Origin: Perilla frutescens
Taxonomy: Eukaryota; Streptophyta; Magnoliopsida; Lamiales; Lamiaceae
Direction: 5' to 3'
Length of the DNA stretch: 64,000 nt
NCBI GenBank assembly: GCA_026008535.1
Contig: BRKX01000007.1
Coordinates: forward strand, 51,821,001-51,885,000
The translations under genes were made by a program, and so were the position numbers. Position 1 is the stretch's first letter. Each line of letters opens with the position of its first letter. The notes below the pieces were generated by a model, which ran no database searches, had not been told where the DNA came from, and was given only the letters and a program-made list of their open reading frames with translations. This document shows, one piece after another, positions 11,672 through 22,893 of this stretch.

Positions 11672-12710
11672 TGATGTGACCCAGACAATGTATCCAAGAC
11701 ACGAGATTTAAGCACGCGAAAGACTCAAGAAATGAACTACGTCAGCTAGATAAATGGATGCAATCCGACTAAAAAATAAAGACAAAACTTACTAAGAAAC
11801 GACGACTCGAACTTGGACTCGATTAGAACACTTGATACGGCTGTGAAGGTGGCTTGGTACGGTGGCGAACAGTAGTGTTGGTGGTGATGGTTGTCGTGTA
11901 AGATGGTAGTGGTGGTGGAAGGTAGAATGGATAGGACGGATCGGTGAACCCGTGTTGAATCAACCCGAACGCACTCATCTAACTTCTCCGGATAGAAATT
12001 CTCCCAAGTACTCGATTGTACCCTGAAGAACTTGAATAAGACTATTGAATTGCTAGATCAATAGAATTGTATTTGATCAACCAAAGGATCGATAAATGTG
12101 ATCAACCAAAGGATCGGTGAGACAATTGAGAAATTAACCCTTTATTTCATGCAATGTCTGAATAATAATGTTACAAGGTACACCTATTTATAGGAGTGAC
12201 ATATGGACAAAAATTAAACCCTAAATCTAGGTGAAATCGAAAATCTAAAGGTGTTCTAGTCAAACTAGGATAAAATCAAAAGTTACCAAAAATAAGATAA
12301 GAAAAATCTATCTAAATCTAACTAGATAAAGATAAATCCTAAAGTGGATTTGGGCTTGTAAATCTCGCCAATCTTAGACTTGGGCTCCATAATTAACATG
12401 TTGGACTATTATTAGGTGAATCCACACGTTATCTTTAACGTCAACTCGGTCAGTATGCCCATACCGACTGTCTTCATGCAATCTGGTCAGTATGCCCATA
12501 CCGACTAACTTCAAGCCTTATTCTTTACCATCAATGGTTAGCATGGTGATCCATCTCAGGCTGCTCTTTACTTCATCTTCATGTATTTCGAATTTGCGCC
12601 TTAATGAAGCTTGTAGATAAGCTTGCAACTTCTTAGTTCGCAAATGCGTCACAGGACCTTTGAACTGCAGCTCCGGATCATCTTCTTCATTGCCTTGCAC
12701 GATCTCATCA
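11672..12710 (-). repeat. 3' LTR of element B
   Basis: 1039 bp, matching 18214-19255 along its length. The TATA-like sequence CTATAAATAG lies at about 12182-12193 on the minus strand. The polypurine tract AGCAGGGGGAA is directly outside, at 12711-12721. The polyprotein tail with GPVTHLRTKKLQ is encoded near 12600-12700. Compared with its partner, this copy has lost many CpGs (for example around 11858-11930). Confidence 0.93.
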
Positions 12711-12725
12711 TTCCCCCTGCTGAAA

Positions 12726-14020
12726 AGAATTCGTCCTCAAATTCTCAGACTCATCTTGTTCGAACTCATCATCTGCAGAAAAGGGAGATAAATCAACAAC
12801 ATTAAATGTAGACGAACACTTATACTCACCGGGTAAATCAATGCGATATGCATTATCATTGACTCAACTCATCACGGTGAACGGTCCATCTCCTCTTAGC
12901 ATAAGTTTCAAATTCCTTAGATTAGGAAACCGTCCAGGACTCAGATGAATCCAAACACGATCTCCGGGCTGGAAAATCAACTGTTTGCACCGTTTGTTCT
13001 TTTGGACAGCATTACGTGCGCCAACGGCTTCAATGCACGCACGCACCTTCTCATGCATCTCCTTAACTTGTTCTGCTTTTTTTGTACCTTTAACACTTGT
13101 TAGATGCTCAACAGATAAAGGCAACAGATCATTAGGCATTAGTGGATTAAACCCATAAACAATCTCGAATGGTGACATGTTAGTAGAAGAATGAATTACA
13201 CGATTATAAGCAAATTCAGCATGTGGTAAACAATCTTCCCATGACTTCAAGTTGTTTTTAACTAAAGAACGCAGCAAAGTACCTAAGGTGCGATTAACTA
13301 CCTTAGTTTGACCATCCGTTTTGGGATGACATGCAGTAGAGAATAACAACTTGGTACCTAGTTTTCCCCATAAAACTCGCCAGAAATGTGCAAGAAACTT
13401 AGAATCCCTATCACTAACAATGGTTCTAAGCATTCCATGCAAACGAACAATATGCACAAAAAAAAGTTGGCGATATGAACAGCATCATCGGTTTTCCTAC
13501 AAGCTATGAAATGTGCCATCTTGGAAAACCTATCAACAACCACAAAAATACTATCTCGACCAGATCTAGACCGTGGCAATCCCAAAATAAAATCCATAGA
13601 TAAATCAATCCATGGGGAAGAAATGGCTGGAAGAGGAGTATATAAACCAAAAGGGTGTGAAGTAGACTTAGATTTTCGACAAACAATGCATCTACTACAC
13701 ACATTCTCAATATCATGTCTCATATGTGGCCAATAAAAGTGTTCATGCAGCAAGTATAATGTTTTTGACACACCAAAGTGACCCATCAAACCTCCCGCAT
13801 GCGACTCTAAAATCAACAGCTCACGCATAGAAGACTTAGGAACACACAAACAAGAACCCTTGAACAGAAACCCATCATGCATGAAAAATCCATCTCTAGC
13901 CTTAGCAAGTTTCGAACATGCTTCATATATAGGTGCAAAAAATGGATCTAATACATATAAGCCCTTAATGTGATCAAATCCCAACAGCTTAGCATGCATT
14001 AAGTTCAAGAGAACGTACCT
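12726..14020 (-). pseudogene. Element B integrase
   Basis: The zinc finger (HAGGLMGHFGVSKT, then CSRC..C) lies at about 13795-13690. The core follows with DLSMDF at about 13600 and, after a frameshift, SDRDSKF at about 13415 and the E of the TKVVNRTLGTLL region at about 13290. The frame changes in the run of eight A at 13458-13465. A stop lies near 12864, where element D has Arg. The C-terminal part has the QPGDRVWIHLSPGRFPNL block seen in plant chromoviruses. Integrase joins the cDNA to the chromosome; this copy is inactive. Confidence 0.9.
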
Positions 14021-16156
14021 TCATGAAAGTGCATCGGCTACCACATTTTCAGCGCCTTTCTTGTACTTGATGACGTATGGAAAGGACTCGATGAACTCTA
14101 CCCAATGTGCATGCCGTTTATTCAGATTTTGCTGGCCCTTTAAATGCTTCAAGCTCTCGTGGTCCGTGTGAATCACGAACTCCTTTGGCCATAGATAGTG
14201 CTGCCATGTCTCTAAAGCTCTCTTCAATGCGTATAACTCCTTGTCATAAGTCGAATAACGAAGGGCTGCATCGTGGAGCTTCTCACTGAAGTAGGCAACT
14301 GGACGCCGTTCCTGCATTAAAACAGCACCAATCCCGTTGCTCGAGGCATCACATTCAATCTCAAAAGTTTTATTGAAGTCTGGTAAAGCAAGAACAGGTG
14401 CATTGCATAAACATGTTTTTAAAGTGTTAAACGCATGCTCTTGAACAAGACCCCATTCAAACTTTCGATCTTTCTTGCTTAACTCAGTAAGCGGTACGGC
14501 TATGCTGGAGAAATCGTGCACAAAGCGACGATAAAAACCAGCAAGGCCGTGGAAAGACCTCACTTCACTCGCAGACTTAGGAGTGGGCCATTCCTCAATC
14601 GCTTTGATTTTGGAACGGTCTACTTCTATACCACATAAACTCACAACGAAGCCTAGAAAAATGACTTCATTCATGCAGAAAGAACACTTAGACAGATTAC
14701 CATATAATTTCGCCTCTCTAAGAAGCTCAAAAGCGTGCCTAAGGTGCTGCATATGTGTATGTGTCGTGTCACTGTAAATCAGAATGTCATCAAAATATAC
14801 AACTACATACTTTCCAATCACATTACGCAAAACATGATTCATCAAGAGCATCAAAGTGCTCAGTGCATTAGTGAGACCAAAAGGCATAACAAGCCACTCA
14901 TATAAACCATGCTTTGTCTTAAATGCAGTTTTCCACTCATCACCCTCTTGCATACGAACTTGGAAATAACCAGATCGTAAGTCAATTTTCAAAAATATGC
15001 AAGCTCCAGACAATTCATCTAGCATATCATCTAACCTAGGGATGGGAAAACGATACTTTACCGTGATTTTGTTGATTGTTCGGCAATCCATGCACATACG
15101 CCATTCGTTGTTCTTCTTTGGCACTAAAATGACCGGAACGGCGCAGGGGCTCAAACTCTCACGGATTTGCTTCTTCTCCAACAGCTCCTTCACTTGCCTA
15201 TCTATCTCTTTGGTCTCGTCAGGAGACGTGCGATAGGCTGGTCGGTTCGGAAGGACTGCTCCGGGTATGAAATCGATCCGGTGCTCGATCCCGCGAACTG
15301 GAGGGAGGCCGCCAGGTATCTCCTCGGGAAATACATCTCGAAACTCATCTAATAAGGGCTGCACATCACTAGAAAATGACTCGTTAGTAGCACTGCTTTT
15401 ATAAGTAAGTAAAACAAGAGGCATACCTGCTTTGACGGCTTTTTGGACTCCTTTTGCTGAAATAAACAAGCTCTGAGTGTAAGGCTTGTTGGTACTCGAC
15501 TTGGACGACTTTCCTACAAATTTGGGGTCGTCAATGGGCTGTTTTGGAGGTGAAGGGGTGGCGGAAATGGGCTGAGTACCGGTCGGTATGCCCATACCGA
15601 CTGTTTTGGGCATGCCGTCGATTGAGGTCTTCGGAGCCCGTTTTGCGGCTACTTGCTTCTCCTTCTCCTCTTTAAACTTCTCTTGCATACGTTGCTGATC
15701 CGTAGCAACGTCCTTTGGTAATAATGGCCTTAAGCTGCTGATTCGGCCATTAATGTCGACGGTGTAAGTGTTCAGACGTCCATCGTGGACTACACATCGA
15801 TCATACTGCCAAGGTCTGCCTAACAACAAGTGTGCCGCATCCATAGGGATAATGTCGCACAAAACAGTGTCAGAAAACTTATGGATTGAGAATGAGACAC
15901 TTACCTGGTGAACCACGCATATCTCGCCTCTTTCTGTAAGCCACTGCAATCTGTAAGGCTTTGCATGTTGTTGAACGGGTAGACCAAGCTTTTCCACTGC
16001 ATATTGACTGATGGCATTGATCACACTACCACTGTCAATGATCATAGAACATGTGTGACCTTGAATCACTGCACGGGTGTAGAAGATGTTCTCCCGTTGG
16101 TGTTCTTGTTCCTCTTCTCGAATGATGCTCAAACTCCAGATTGTGACCAAACTAAG
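14021..16156 (-). pseudogene. Element B protease, reverse transcriptase and RNase H
   Basis: About 710 codons on the minus strand are open. The protease carries the active-site triad as DSGS (about 16035). The reverse transcriptase carries SPCAVPVILVPKK, RMCMDCR and VVYFDDILIYS (about 14805-14770). RNase H has ECDAS, YDKELYAL and TDHESLKHLKG, ending VVADALS. A TGA at 14021-14023 replaces an Arg codon found in sister copies, and a stop at 16157-16159 separates this part from gag. In element C the gag and pol frames are continuous there, so the family normally makes one Gag-Pol protein and this stop is a mutation. Confidence 0.92.
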
Positions 16157-17367
16157 TTAAACTTCTGGATCGACCACTACATTGGGTGCATCATTCTCGA
16201 TCTCTCCTTCAATGGTGGCGTCACCTATGGGCTCTTTTTCATCTTCACTGGCTGATTCGACTTCATTTGATTCCGTTAAGTATAGAATCCTCCGGTTTGG
16301 ACATTGAGCTTGGAAATGGCCCCAACCTTGACACTGATGACATTGGATGTCACGAGCACGATTAGGGGCTGCATTAGGGGCTGTTTCACCTTGATTTGGC
16401 CGAGTAGGGGTCGGCCGTGGCTGGTTGGGCGGTGTAGACTCGGGTCTACGGCTTGTTTGTGGTGTAGAACGGTCGAAACGCCGTTCGGGTGGTCCAGATG
16501 GACCTCTTGGTCGAGTGGAGTCAGTAGAAGGGGTAGAAAGTGATGTGGAAGGTGTACCTTTACTCCAGGATGAACGTGTAGGGACTGCACTGTAGTGGGA
16601 TCGATGGCGGCCCTCTCTTAGCTGCCTTTCCACAATCGATGCATACTGCACCATCCTTTCTACACTGGTGAAGTCTCTGAGCTCGACTTCATACGCAATA
16701 TCAGGATTCATACCTTCAATGTACCGAATAATGGTAGCATTTAGGGTCTCCTGTTTTCCAACTCGGTTCAATAGCGTCTCCAACTCCTTGTGGTACTCTT
16801 CGATTGATAATGTGCACGCCTATAGGGACCTCGGGGTCAGCCATGGCGTCCTCATTGCCCTTGTGGTGTATGATCAGCTTCATAATCACTGGCTGCATAG
16901 GACTCATATCCATAATCATAGTTCTCTTCAAAGACGATATCTCGGGGTGGCCTTTGATCAACTTGCTGAACAGGAGGCGGCTGTGGGATGTTCCTCAGGG
17001 GTTGGTGTCAGCCTTGGGCTCCTGTTTGAGGCTCATGTCACCTCTCTGTGTTGTCTTGAGGCTCAGAATGCCTCGTATCTTCATCTTGAGGCTCGAGTGG
17101 CCTCTTCTCAGGATCTCCTTAGACCGTTTGGGATGTGGTCGTTTGAGATCTAAGCTTTGTAAGCTCCTCTTGCAATTCAGCTACTTGGTTGCCAAGTTCT
17201 TCTTTCAGTAGACGATTCTGTCGCTCAAAATGCTTGACTAGAGCTTCATATTGGTACTTGGCATCCCACTGTGGTTCAGACGAGTAGGACTGCTCGCCTG
17301 GGGTGTTGGGTGAACTAGGCTCCTTAAAGGGTAGAGTAGATGCCTCTTTGTTATTTTCTTTCTTCAT
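16157..17367 (-). pseudogene. Element B gag
   Basis: The start is ATG at 17367, giving MKKENNKEAST, then a coiled-coil-like part (HFERQNRLLKEELGNQVAEL). The 3' part has the family block LNATIIRYIEGMNPDIA, a Ser/Thr/Pro-rich stretch and one CCHC zinc knuckle, CHQCQGWGHFQAQC (about 16345). About 345 bp present in element D (roughly 56610-56955), coding the central capsid part with the DPDVYLDWKRKV and ASWW blocks, are missing at about 16805. The middle segment is out of frame. Confidence 0.85.
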
Positions 17368-18193
17368 TGTACCTGCAAAATGAACAAACATGAAGAAAAA
17401 GCAAAGTAGAACCTCACAATTCCTCACAAACGCTCGTGTATGTCACTCTTGATTTTTTCACTCGTGCTTAACTCTCAAAGATGTGGTGCACGTGTGTGGG
17501 TGATTTTGGGGTGGGTGGATCGAAAACAAGCTTCTTCTTGATCAGATCCTTTGGGTCTTCTTCAAGCTCCAACGGATAGAATCAAGCCGGAAGGTTGCTA
17601 AGAGTAGAAGTAGGCGTGTGGAATGAGTATTCAATGGGTTGGTGTATGTGGACCATGGGTGTATGGGTGTACGGGTATATGGGTGTATGGGTGTATGGAC
17701 TATGTGGTGTATAAGGTGAACCGGGTGTATATGGAAAAGATGATAAATTTCAAACCCTAGATAGTGTGTAGGATCGAGATTTATGCAGATGAGGATGGGA
17801 GATTTGATTAGATATGGATGAGGATAGAAAAGATCTTGAATAGATGTAGATTAGGATGAAATCTATCTAAACAAGGTAAGAAATCTAATGGATAAGGGAA
17901 TAAGGATTTTGGATGTGTGAACACAATCTAAGAATCCCTAAATATATGGAACAAATCTAAAAAACAAGGAATTAAGATCCAAAACACAATAAACAAACTG
18001 AATTTTCGTTTTTTTTTTTACGATTTTTTTTTGTGCTACAGGGATTTTCGATCCCCTTGATCTTTTACTCTTTTTTTTCAATGAATAACAATATTACAAC
18101 TCGAAAAACAAATGAAAATTAAAAGACACGTGTATGACACGTAGGATAGAAAATCTGACACGTCGGATTGAACCACGACCAGCAGAGCTGACG
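17368..18193 (-). other. Element B leader
   Basis: Untranslated leader between the primer-binding site and gag. On the minus strand it ends with a pyrimidine-rich tract and TTTTGCAG (AG at 17374-17373), seven bases before the gag ATG. It contains imperfect GTGTATGG repeats at 17640-17710 and poly(A/T) runs at 18007-18080. Confidence 0.6.
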
Positions 18194-18207
18194 TGGCTCT
18201 GATGCCA
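18194..18207 (-). other. Primer-binding site of element B
   Basis: The minus strand reads TGGCATCAGAGCCA six bases after the 5' LTR end (AATTTA between). It matches the initiator tRNA-Met type site TGGTATCAGAGCC with one change. Confidence 0.85.
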
Positions 18208-18213
18208 AATTTA

Positions 18214-19255
18214 TGATGTGACCCGGACAATGTATCCAAGACACGAGATTTAAGCACGCGGAAGAATCAAGAAACAAAATACGTCAGCTAGATAAATGGA
18301 TGCAATCCGACTCAAAAATAAAGATAAAACTTACTAGGAAACGACGACTCGAACTTGGACTCGATTGGAACACTTGATACGGCTGTGAAGGTGGCTTGGT
18401 ACGGCGGTGGACGGCGGTGTTGGCGGCGATGGTTGTCGTGTAAGATGGTAGTGGCGGCGGTGGAAGGTAGAATGGATAGGATAGATCGGTGAACCCGTGT
18501 TGAATCAACCCGAATGCACTCGTCTAACTTCTCCGGATAGCAATTCTCCCAAGTACTCGATTGTACCCTAAAGAACTTGAATAAGACTATTGAATTGCTA
18601 GATCAATAGAATTGTATTTGATCAACCAAAGGATCGATAAATGTGATCAACCAAAGGATCGGTGAGACAATTGAGAAATTAACTCTTTATTTCATGCAAC
18701 GTCTGAATAATAATGTTACAAGGTACTCCTATTTATAGGAGTGACATATGGACAAAAATTAAACCCTAAATCTAGGTGAAATCGAAAATCTAAAGGTGTT
18801 CTAGTCAAACTAGGATAAAATTAAAAGTTACCAAAAATAAGATAAGAAAAATCTATCTAAATCTAACTAGATAAGGATAAATCCCAAAGTGGATTTGGGC
18901 TTGTAAATCTCGCCTATCTTTGACTTGGGCTCCATAATTAACATGTTGGACTATTATTAGATGAATCCACACATTATCTTTAACGTCAACTCGGTCAGTA
19001 TGCCCATACCGATTGTCTTCATGCAATCTGGTCAGTATGCCCATATCGACTAACTTCAAGTCTTATTCTTTACCATCAATGGATAGCATGGTGATCCATC
19101 TCGGGCTGCTCTTTACTTCATCTTCATGCATTTCAAATTTGCGCCTTAATGAAGCTTGTAGATAAGCTTGCAACTTCTTAGCTCGCAAATGCGTCACAGG
19201 ACCTTTAAACTGCAGCTCCGAATCATCTTCTTCATTGCCTTGCACTATCTCATCA
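18214..19255 (-). repeat. 5' LTR of element B
   Basis: 1042 bp, TG...CA, partner of 11672-12710. This copy keeps several GGCGG runs (18400-18470) that read GGTGG in the other LTR. The TATA-like CTATAAATAG on the minus strand lies at about 18728-18737. Confidence 0.93.
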
Positions 19256-19678
19256 AACTTTCAAGGAAATGTGTTTACTCAGTTCACGGACATGCGGACG
19301 GATTTTGATGCACGACTCATGGACATGAGGGAGAATGTGGATAATCGATTCACGGACATGCAGGCGGACCTTGACGCAAGATTCACGAGCCTGCAAACTC
19401 ATTTGGATGGACGGTTCTCCAGCATGAGGACGGAGTTTCAGGGGATGCAGAGCAACTATTCGAATCTGCATGGGGATTTCTCTCATTTGAGGTCGGATGT
19501 CTCAGAAATTGCCACCATGATGAGGCAATGGGGTGGCATTGGATCTTCATCACATAATCCATCACAGACCTTCACTCCTCCATTCCCGCCATTCCAGCAG
19601 TACCCCTATCCATATTCAGGGTCATTTAAGTTCCCGCAGAATCCCCACCCACGCTCGCCCCCAGATGCTGATGCCTAA
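19256..19678 (+). CDS. Element H ORF, part 3 (coiled-coil tail)
   Basis: This part begins with the second AACTT and continues the frame from 11671 to the TAA at 19676-19678. The first ~80 residues are an 11-residue-period coiled coil with repeated F-T-D-M-R/Q-x-D-F/L-D-A-R units. After that comes a Pro/Tyr/Phe-rich end (PPFPPFQQYPYPYSG). With parts 1 and 2 it forms one ORF of roughly 560 codons once the two insertions are discounted. The order is an acidic N-terminus, a globular domain, a coiled coil and a Pro-rich end. No zinc knuckle, protease or polymerase follows, so H is probably non-autonomous. Confidence 0.62.
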   Translation, partial: NFQGNVFTQFTDMRTDFDARLMDMRENVDNRFTDMQADLDARFTSLQTHLDGRFSSMRTEFQGMQSNYSNLHGDFSHLRSDVSEIATMMRQWGGIGSSSHNPSQTFTPPFPPFQQYPYPYSGSFKFPQNPHPRSPPDADA

Positions 19679-21117
19679 GGCTGTGTTAGTCAATCAACAA
19701 TACCACTAACCTGCCCCTTACACTTATTCTTACTTCGGTCTTGAATAAGTTTGGGGTGAGGGGTGAACATGTGTATGTATCGTTGATCTCTTTTGACTCT
19801 ATCTTTTCAGAACGCTTTTTATTTTAGAATTATTAAAACTCTTTTCGTATGGATGCTCTTATTTATTTATGTATTGTTGGGATTCACTACTTGAAGTTCG
19901 GATAATTATTGATTGCATAGGTTTTGTGATATTTTATAGCTTTGTATTTATTTTTGTTAATACGTATGATTGGTTTAAAGATAAGGTAATAGCCTTGATG
20001 TCAAGCAGGTTTAGCCTTGATCCCGTGTTTCAACTCCTTCATTATGTTATGGACTTAATGTTGGTCTTGTTCACTTTTTGGGAAATCTTGATTTGCCTAT
20101 AATGTTGTTTTTTGTAAAAATAAATGCATGGATAAGGAGAGGAGTTGATATACACTTGATTTGGATTGTGAAAATATTGGTTTAGCTTGTAACCATCTCG
20201 TGAGAATTGAGCTTTGATCTTATGTTTCATGTGTGAATCATCAATAATATTGGTATCTCTAGAACTTGCCTTTTGAACTCTCTTGATTTTACAAGTTGTG
20301 CTTAGAACATGGAGATGACCTAAGGCTTTCTTTGTCAAGTTGTGCCTAAATTTTTTTCCTACAAATACAACCTTGCTATCCCCTTTGTGCTTTTTATTGA
20401 TTTTATTTAAAACCAAGGGGTAGAAGGAATTTGGGAATCAAGTAAGCTCGAAATATAATAATAAAAAGAAAAAATGGGAGTTAATGGTGGATTGAACACA
20501 AATTTATTTTGTTGAATAGCCTTTTTGACCAAACACATATTGCATGCCTCGCAAGTTAAAAGAATAATAAATTGTAATTGTCAAAGAAAAATCTTGAAAA
20601 TCAAAATAAATAGAGGAGCATTAATGTTTTGTTGGCTATAGAGTCTTAGATCCAATTAAATTTCCAAAGCAATGTGTGGGGTAGATGAAAACTCAAAATA
20701 TTTTTGCTTGTCTTGAAATACAAAATAGGTTACGGGGATTGATTTTGAAGTCACTTTTAACCTATATTTTTCCTACCTCGTCCAAAGAGCCTAATGTTGC
20801 AACCCTTAAGACCTATGGGATCCTTATTTTGAGCACACTTGTGGAAAGAAATGAGTTATTTTGCAAGCTTATGGTGGTATACTAGCATTATTTGATGTCG
20901 AGCATATACACGTCCCTTTTCTCCTTGAGAGGTTAAGTTGAGTGTTGATATTACTTAAAGCAAGGGAAAGCCGTGTTTTTACATGTTCATTTCTTGTGTA
21001 TCGAAACTTCATATCCCTATGTATGATCGCATGCTTTTTGTTCTTCTTCTGAGGCGCTTGATCTTGATTTCCCGTGTTCTCTTGTCATTGCAATCTTGTT
21101 TGAGGACAACAAGAACT
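19679..21117 (+). other. Element H 3' non-coding region
   Basis: About 1.4 kb with no convincing gene; small open frames here have no recognisable domain. It ends with GAGGACAACAAGAACTTAAG, close to the sequence that precedes the polypurine tract in Athila/Tat elements, which supports that lineage. Confidence 0.5.
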
Positions 21118-21132
21118 TAAGTTTAGGGGAGT
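21118..21132 (+). other. Polypurine tract of element H
   Basis: TAAGTTTAGGGGAGT lies directly before TGATAATCGGG, the usual arrangement at an Athila/Tat 3' LTR. Confidence 0.8.
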
Positions 21133-22737
21133 TGATAATCGGGATTTTTGTGCTTCTTTTTACTGCAACTTAGGGCTAATTCAATATCATTTTATAAACC
21201 AATTGTATATTTTTGATGTCCAAACCCATATTTTATCCAGGTACAAATTCTAAGTGTGATATAGAAGAAAACCAAGAGTTCGAAGAACTGGCGCAATCTG
21301 CAGCCCGATCATCAGCGCGACCCGAGTGCTCTGGCCCAATACCATGTAAAATCAGCCTCTGGCGTGATCCACAGCACGACATATGGTGCGACAGAGCTCG
21401 TGCCAATTGGCGCGACCCGAGGCACGATCAATAGCGTAATTAGGCCCGCTCGCGTTAAAGCATGTCGTCGCGCCCTTCTCTGGCGCGACCCACAACGCGG
21501 GTGGTGCCATGACTGAGGCCGCCCGTGCTCATACACTCATTCCACATCTCTCTGGCGCGATCCACAATGCGGGTAGGGGCACGACTGGACCGCTCGCGCC
21601 GAGACACCCTTTCAACTCTTCTCTGGCGCAACCCACAGCGCGACCCGAGCGCGACTGAGCCCGTGTTGCGCCAAAATACCCTGTTTTGCGTGCCTTATCT
21701 ATTCTCCATCACTAAACAAAGGGGAATGATTTTTGAAAAAAAAAAGGAGGGCATCACTTTGAAAAAGAACACTTAGCCATAGAGAAGGAAAAACCATTCC
21801 ATTCCTTTCACCCTTTTTCTTTCCAAAAATTGTAAAAAAGGGTGAATAACAATAGAACTAGGGGAAGTGAGGGCTTGGGCTTGGAAGAGGAGTTCTTGAT
21901 CTTGAAGAGTTGAAGTGGAAGGATCTTGTGGATATTTTTGTACACTCTATTGGTTTAATCTAATCTCTATCTATGTTTTATTTACAAGTTTGTTATTTTG
22001 ATCTCAAAAGCATGAGAAGCTAATCTCTTAAGGTTGTGGGGGTGTTGGATCACTTGATGATGGGTGTTTGAGATAATGTATGATGAATGTACCTTTCCCT
22101 TTGTAAATATTATGGATCAATGTGTTGATTGTTGAATGTATGTGGGTGGCCTCCATTTATATTCATGTGTCACTTAATGTGTGATTAGATTTGCTCATTA
22201 TGTATGTGTATTTGATCCATGAGACCTTTTACTTGTATTTTGAGATAGATATGAGTATTAAGCTTGTTAATGATGATTTAGGGATCTTGGAAGGCATGAG
22301 TGATTTATTTACTAGAGATAGTGATGGTTTACACTTGTTTGTAGGTCAGGTGTTTGAGAAAATGCCTAGATGATCCTTGCACAAATCATGATTGAAGAGA
22401 GGAGAGTTATGTGATTCATATGGTTTTAGAATACCTTGATCAATGATCTAGCACCCTAGAACCCCTTCCTTTTATTTCTCTTTAAATCTTTCATTTGAAG
22501 TATTTACATGTTCTACATTAAAGAGGAAAATTTGGTATTTGTTGTTGGTTTGGAACAAAACATTTTACTAAGAAATGATGTTTGTCTAAATAGTGAATGC
22601 AACTTGAGTCAACATTACTTGCATTATTAAGATCATAACGTATATTCCTTGTGGTTCGACTCATATCATTGCTTGCTACATCCGTGTACACTTGCACATG
22701 ACACGATCTATAATTTGAGGTATAAAATATGTCATCA
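21133..22737 (+). repeat. 3' LTR of element H
   Basis: It starts TGATAATCGGG after the polypurine tract. The right end is placed at CATCA (22737), where the I LTR stub begins; this is inferred because no second copy is visible. Near the end it has GTGGTTCGACTCAT and GTGTACACTTGCAC, typical of Athila LTR ends. It contains the six-unit CpG-rich module at 21283-21675. Confidence 0.65.
21283..21675 (+). repeat. CpG-rich inverted-repeat module, about 6 units
   Basis: Units of roughly 60-70 bp start TCTGGCGCGACCCACA (clearest at about 21478, 21551 and 21620), contain GCGCGACTGA and end near CCGCTCGCGCC. The two ends of a unit are complementary. The surrounding LTR is AT-rich, so the array stands out strongly. 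Confidence 0.8.
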
Positions 22738-22870
22738 AGTTCGAAATTTACTTTGAGATCAGTTTATTTGGGTTATTTATTTGTTAGTGTTCAGTTTGTT
22801 GTTGGGTTGAATCACTTCTTTAGTTGGCGTTGTTCTTTCCCTGGCTTCCGCGTACGTATTGGTCTCATCA
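22738..22870 (+). repeat. 5' LTR stub of element I
   Basis: It matches 29879-30011 almost base for base and lacks the first ~960 bp of the LTR. It ends GGTCTCATCA directly before the leader. Confidence 0.9.
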
Positions 22871-22877
22871 TACTTTT

Positions 22878-22893
22878 TGGTATCAGAGCCACG
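22878..22893 (+). other. Primer-binding site of element I
   Basis: TGGTATCAGAGCCACG, a perfect initiator tRNA-Met type site, starts seven bases after the LTR end. Confidence 0.92.

Larger units (their letters stand above)
11672..19255 (-). mobile_element. Element B: full-length CRM-like Ty3/gypsy retrotransposon
   Basis: Both LTRs start and end TG...CA, and AACTT flanks the element (11667-11671 and 19256-19260). On the minus strand the order is: 5' LTR (19255-18214), primer site, leader, gag, protease, reverse transcriptase, RNase H, integrase, polypurine tract, 3' LTR (12710-11672). It sits inside the H ORF. Genes are broken by a deletion, stops and a frameshift, so it cannot move by itself. 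Confidence 0.95.
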
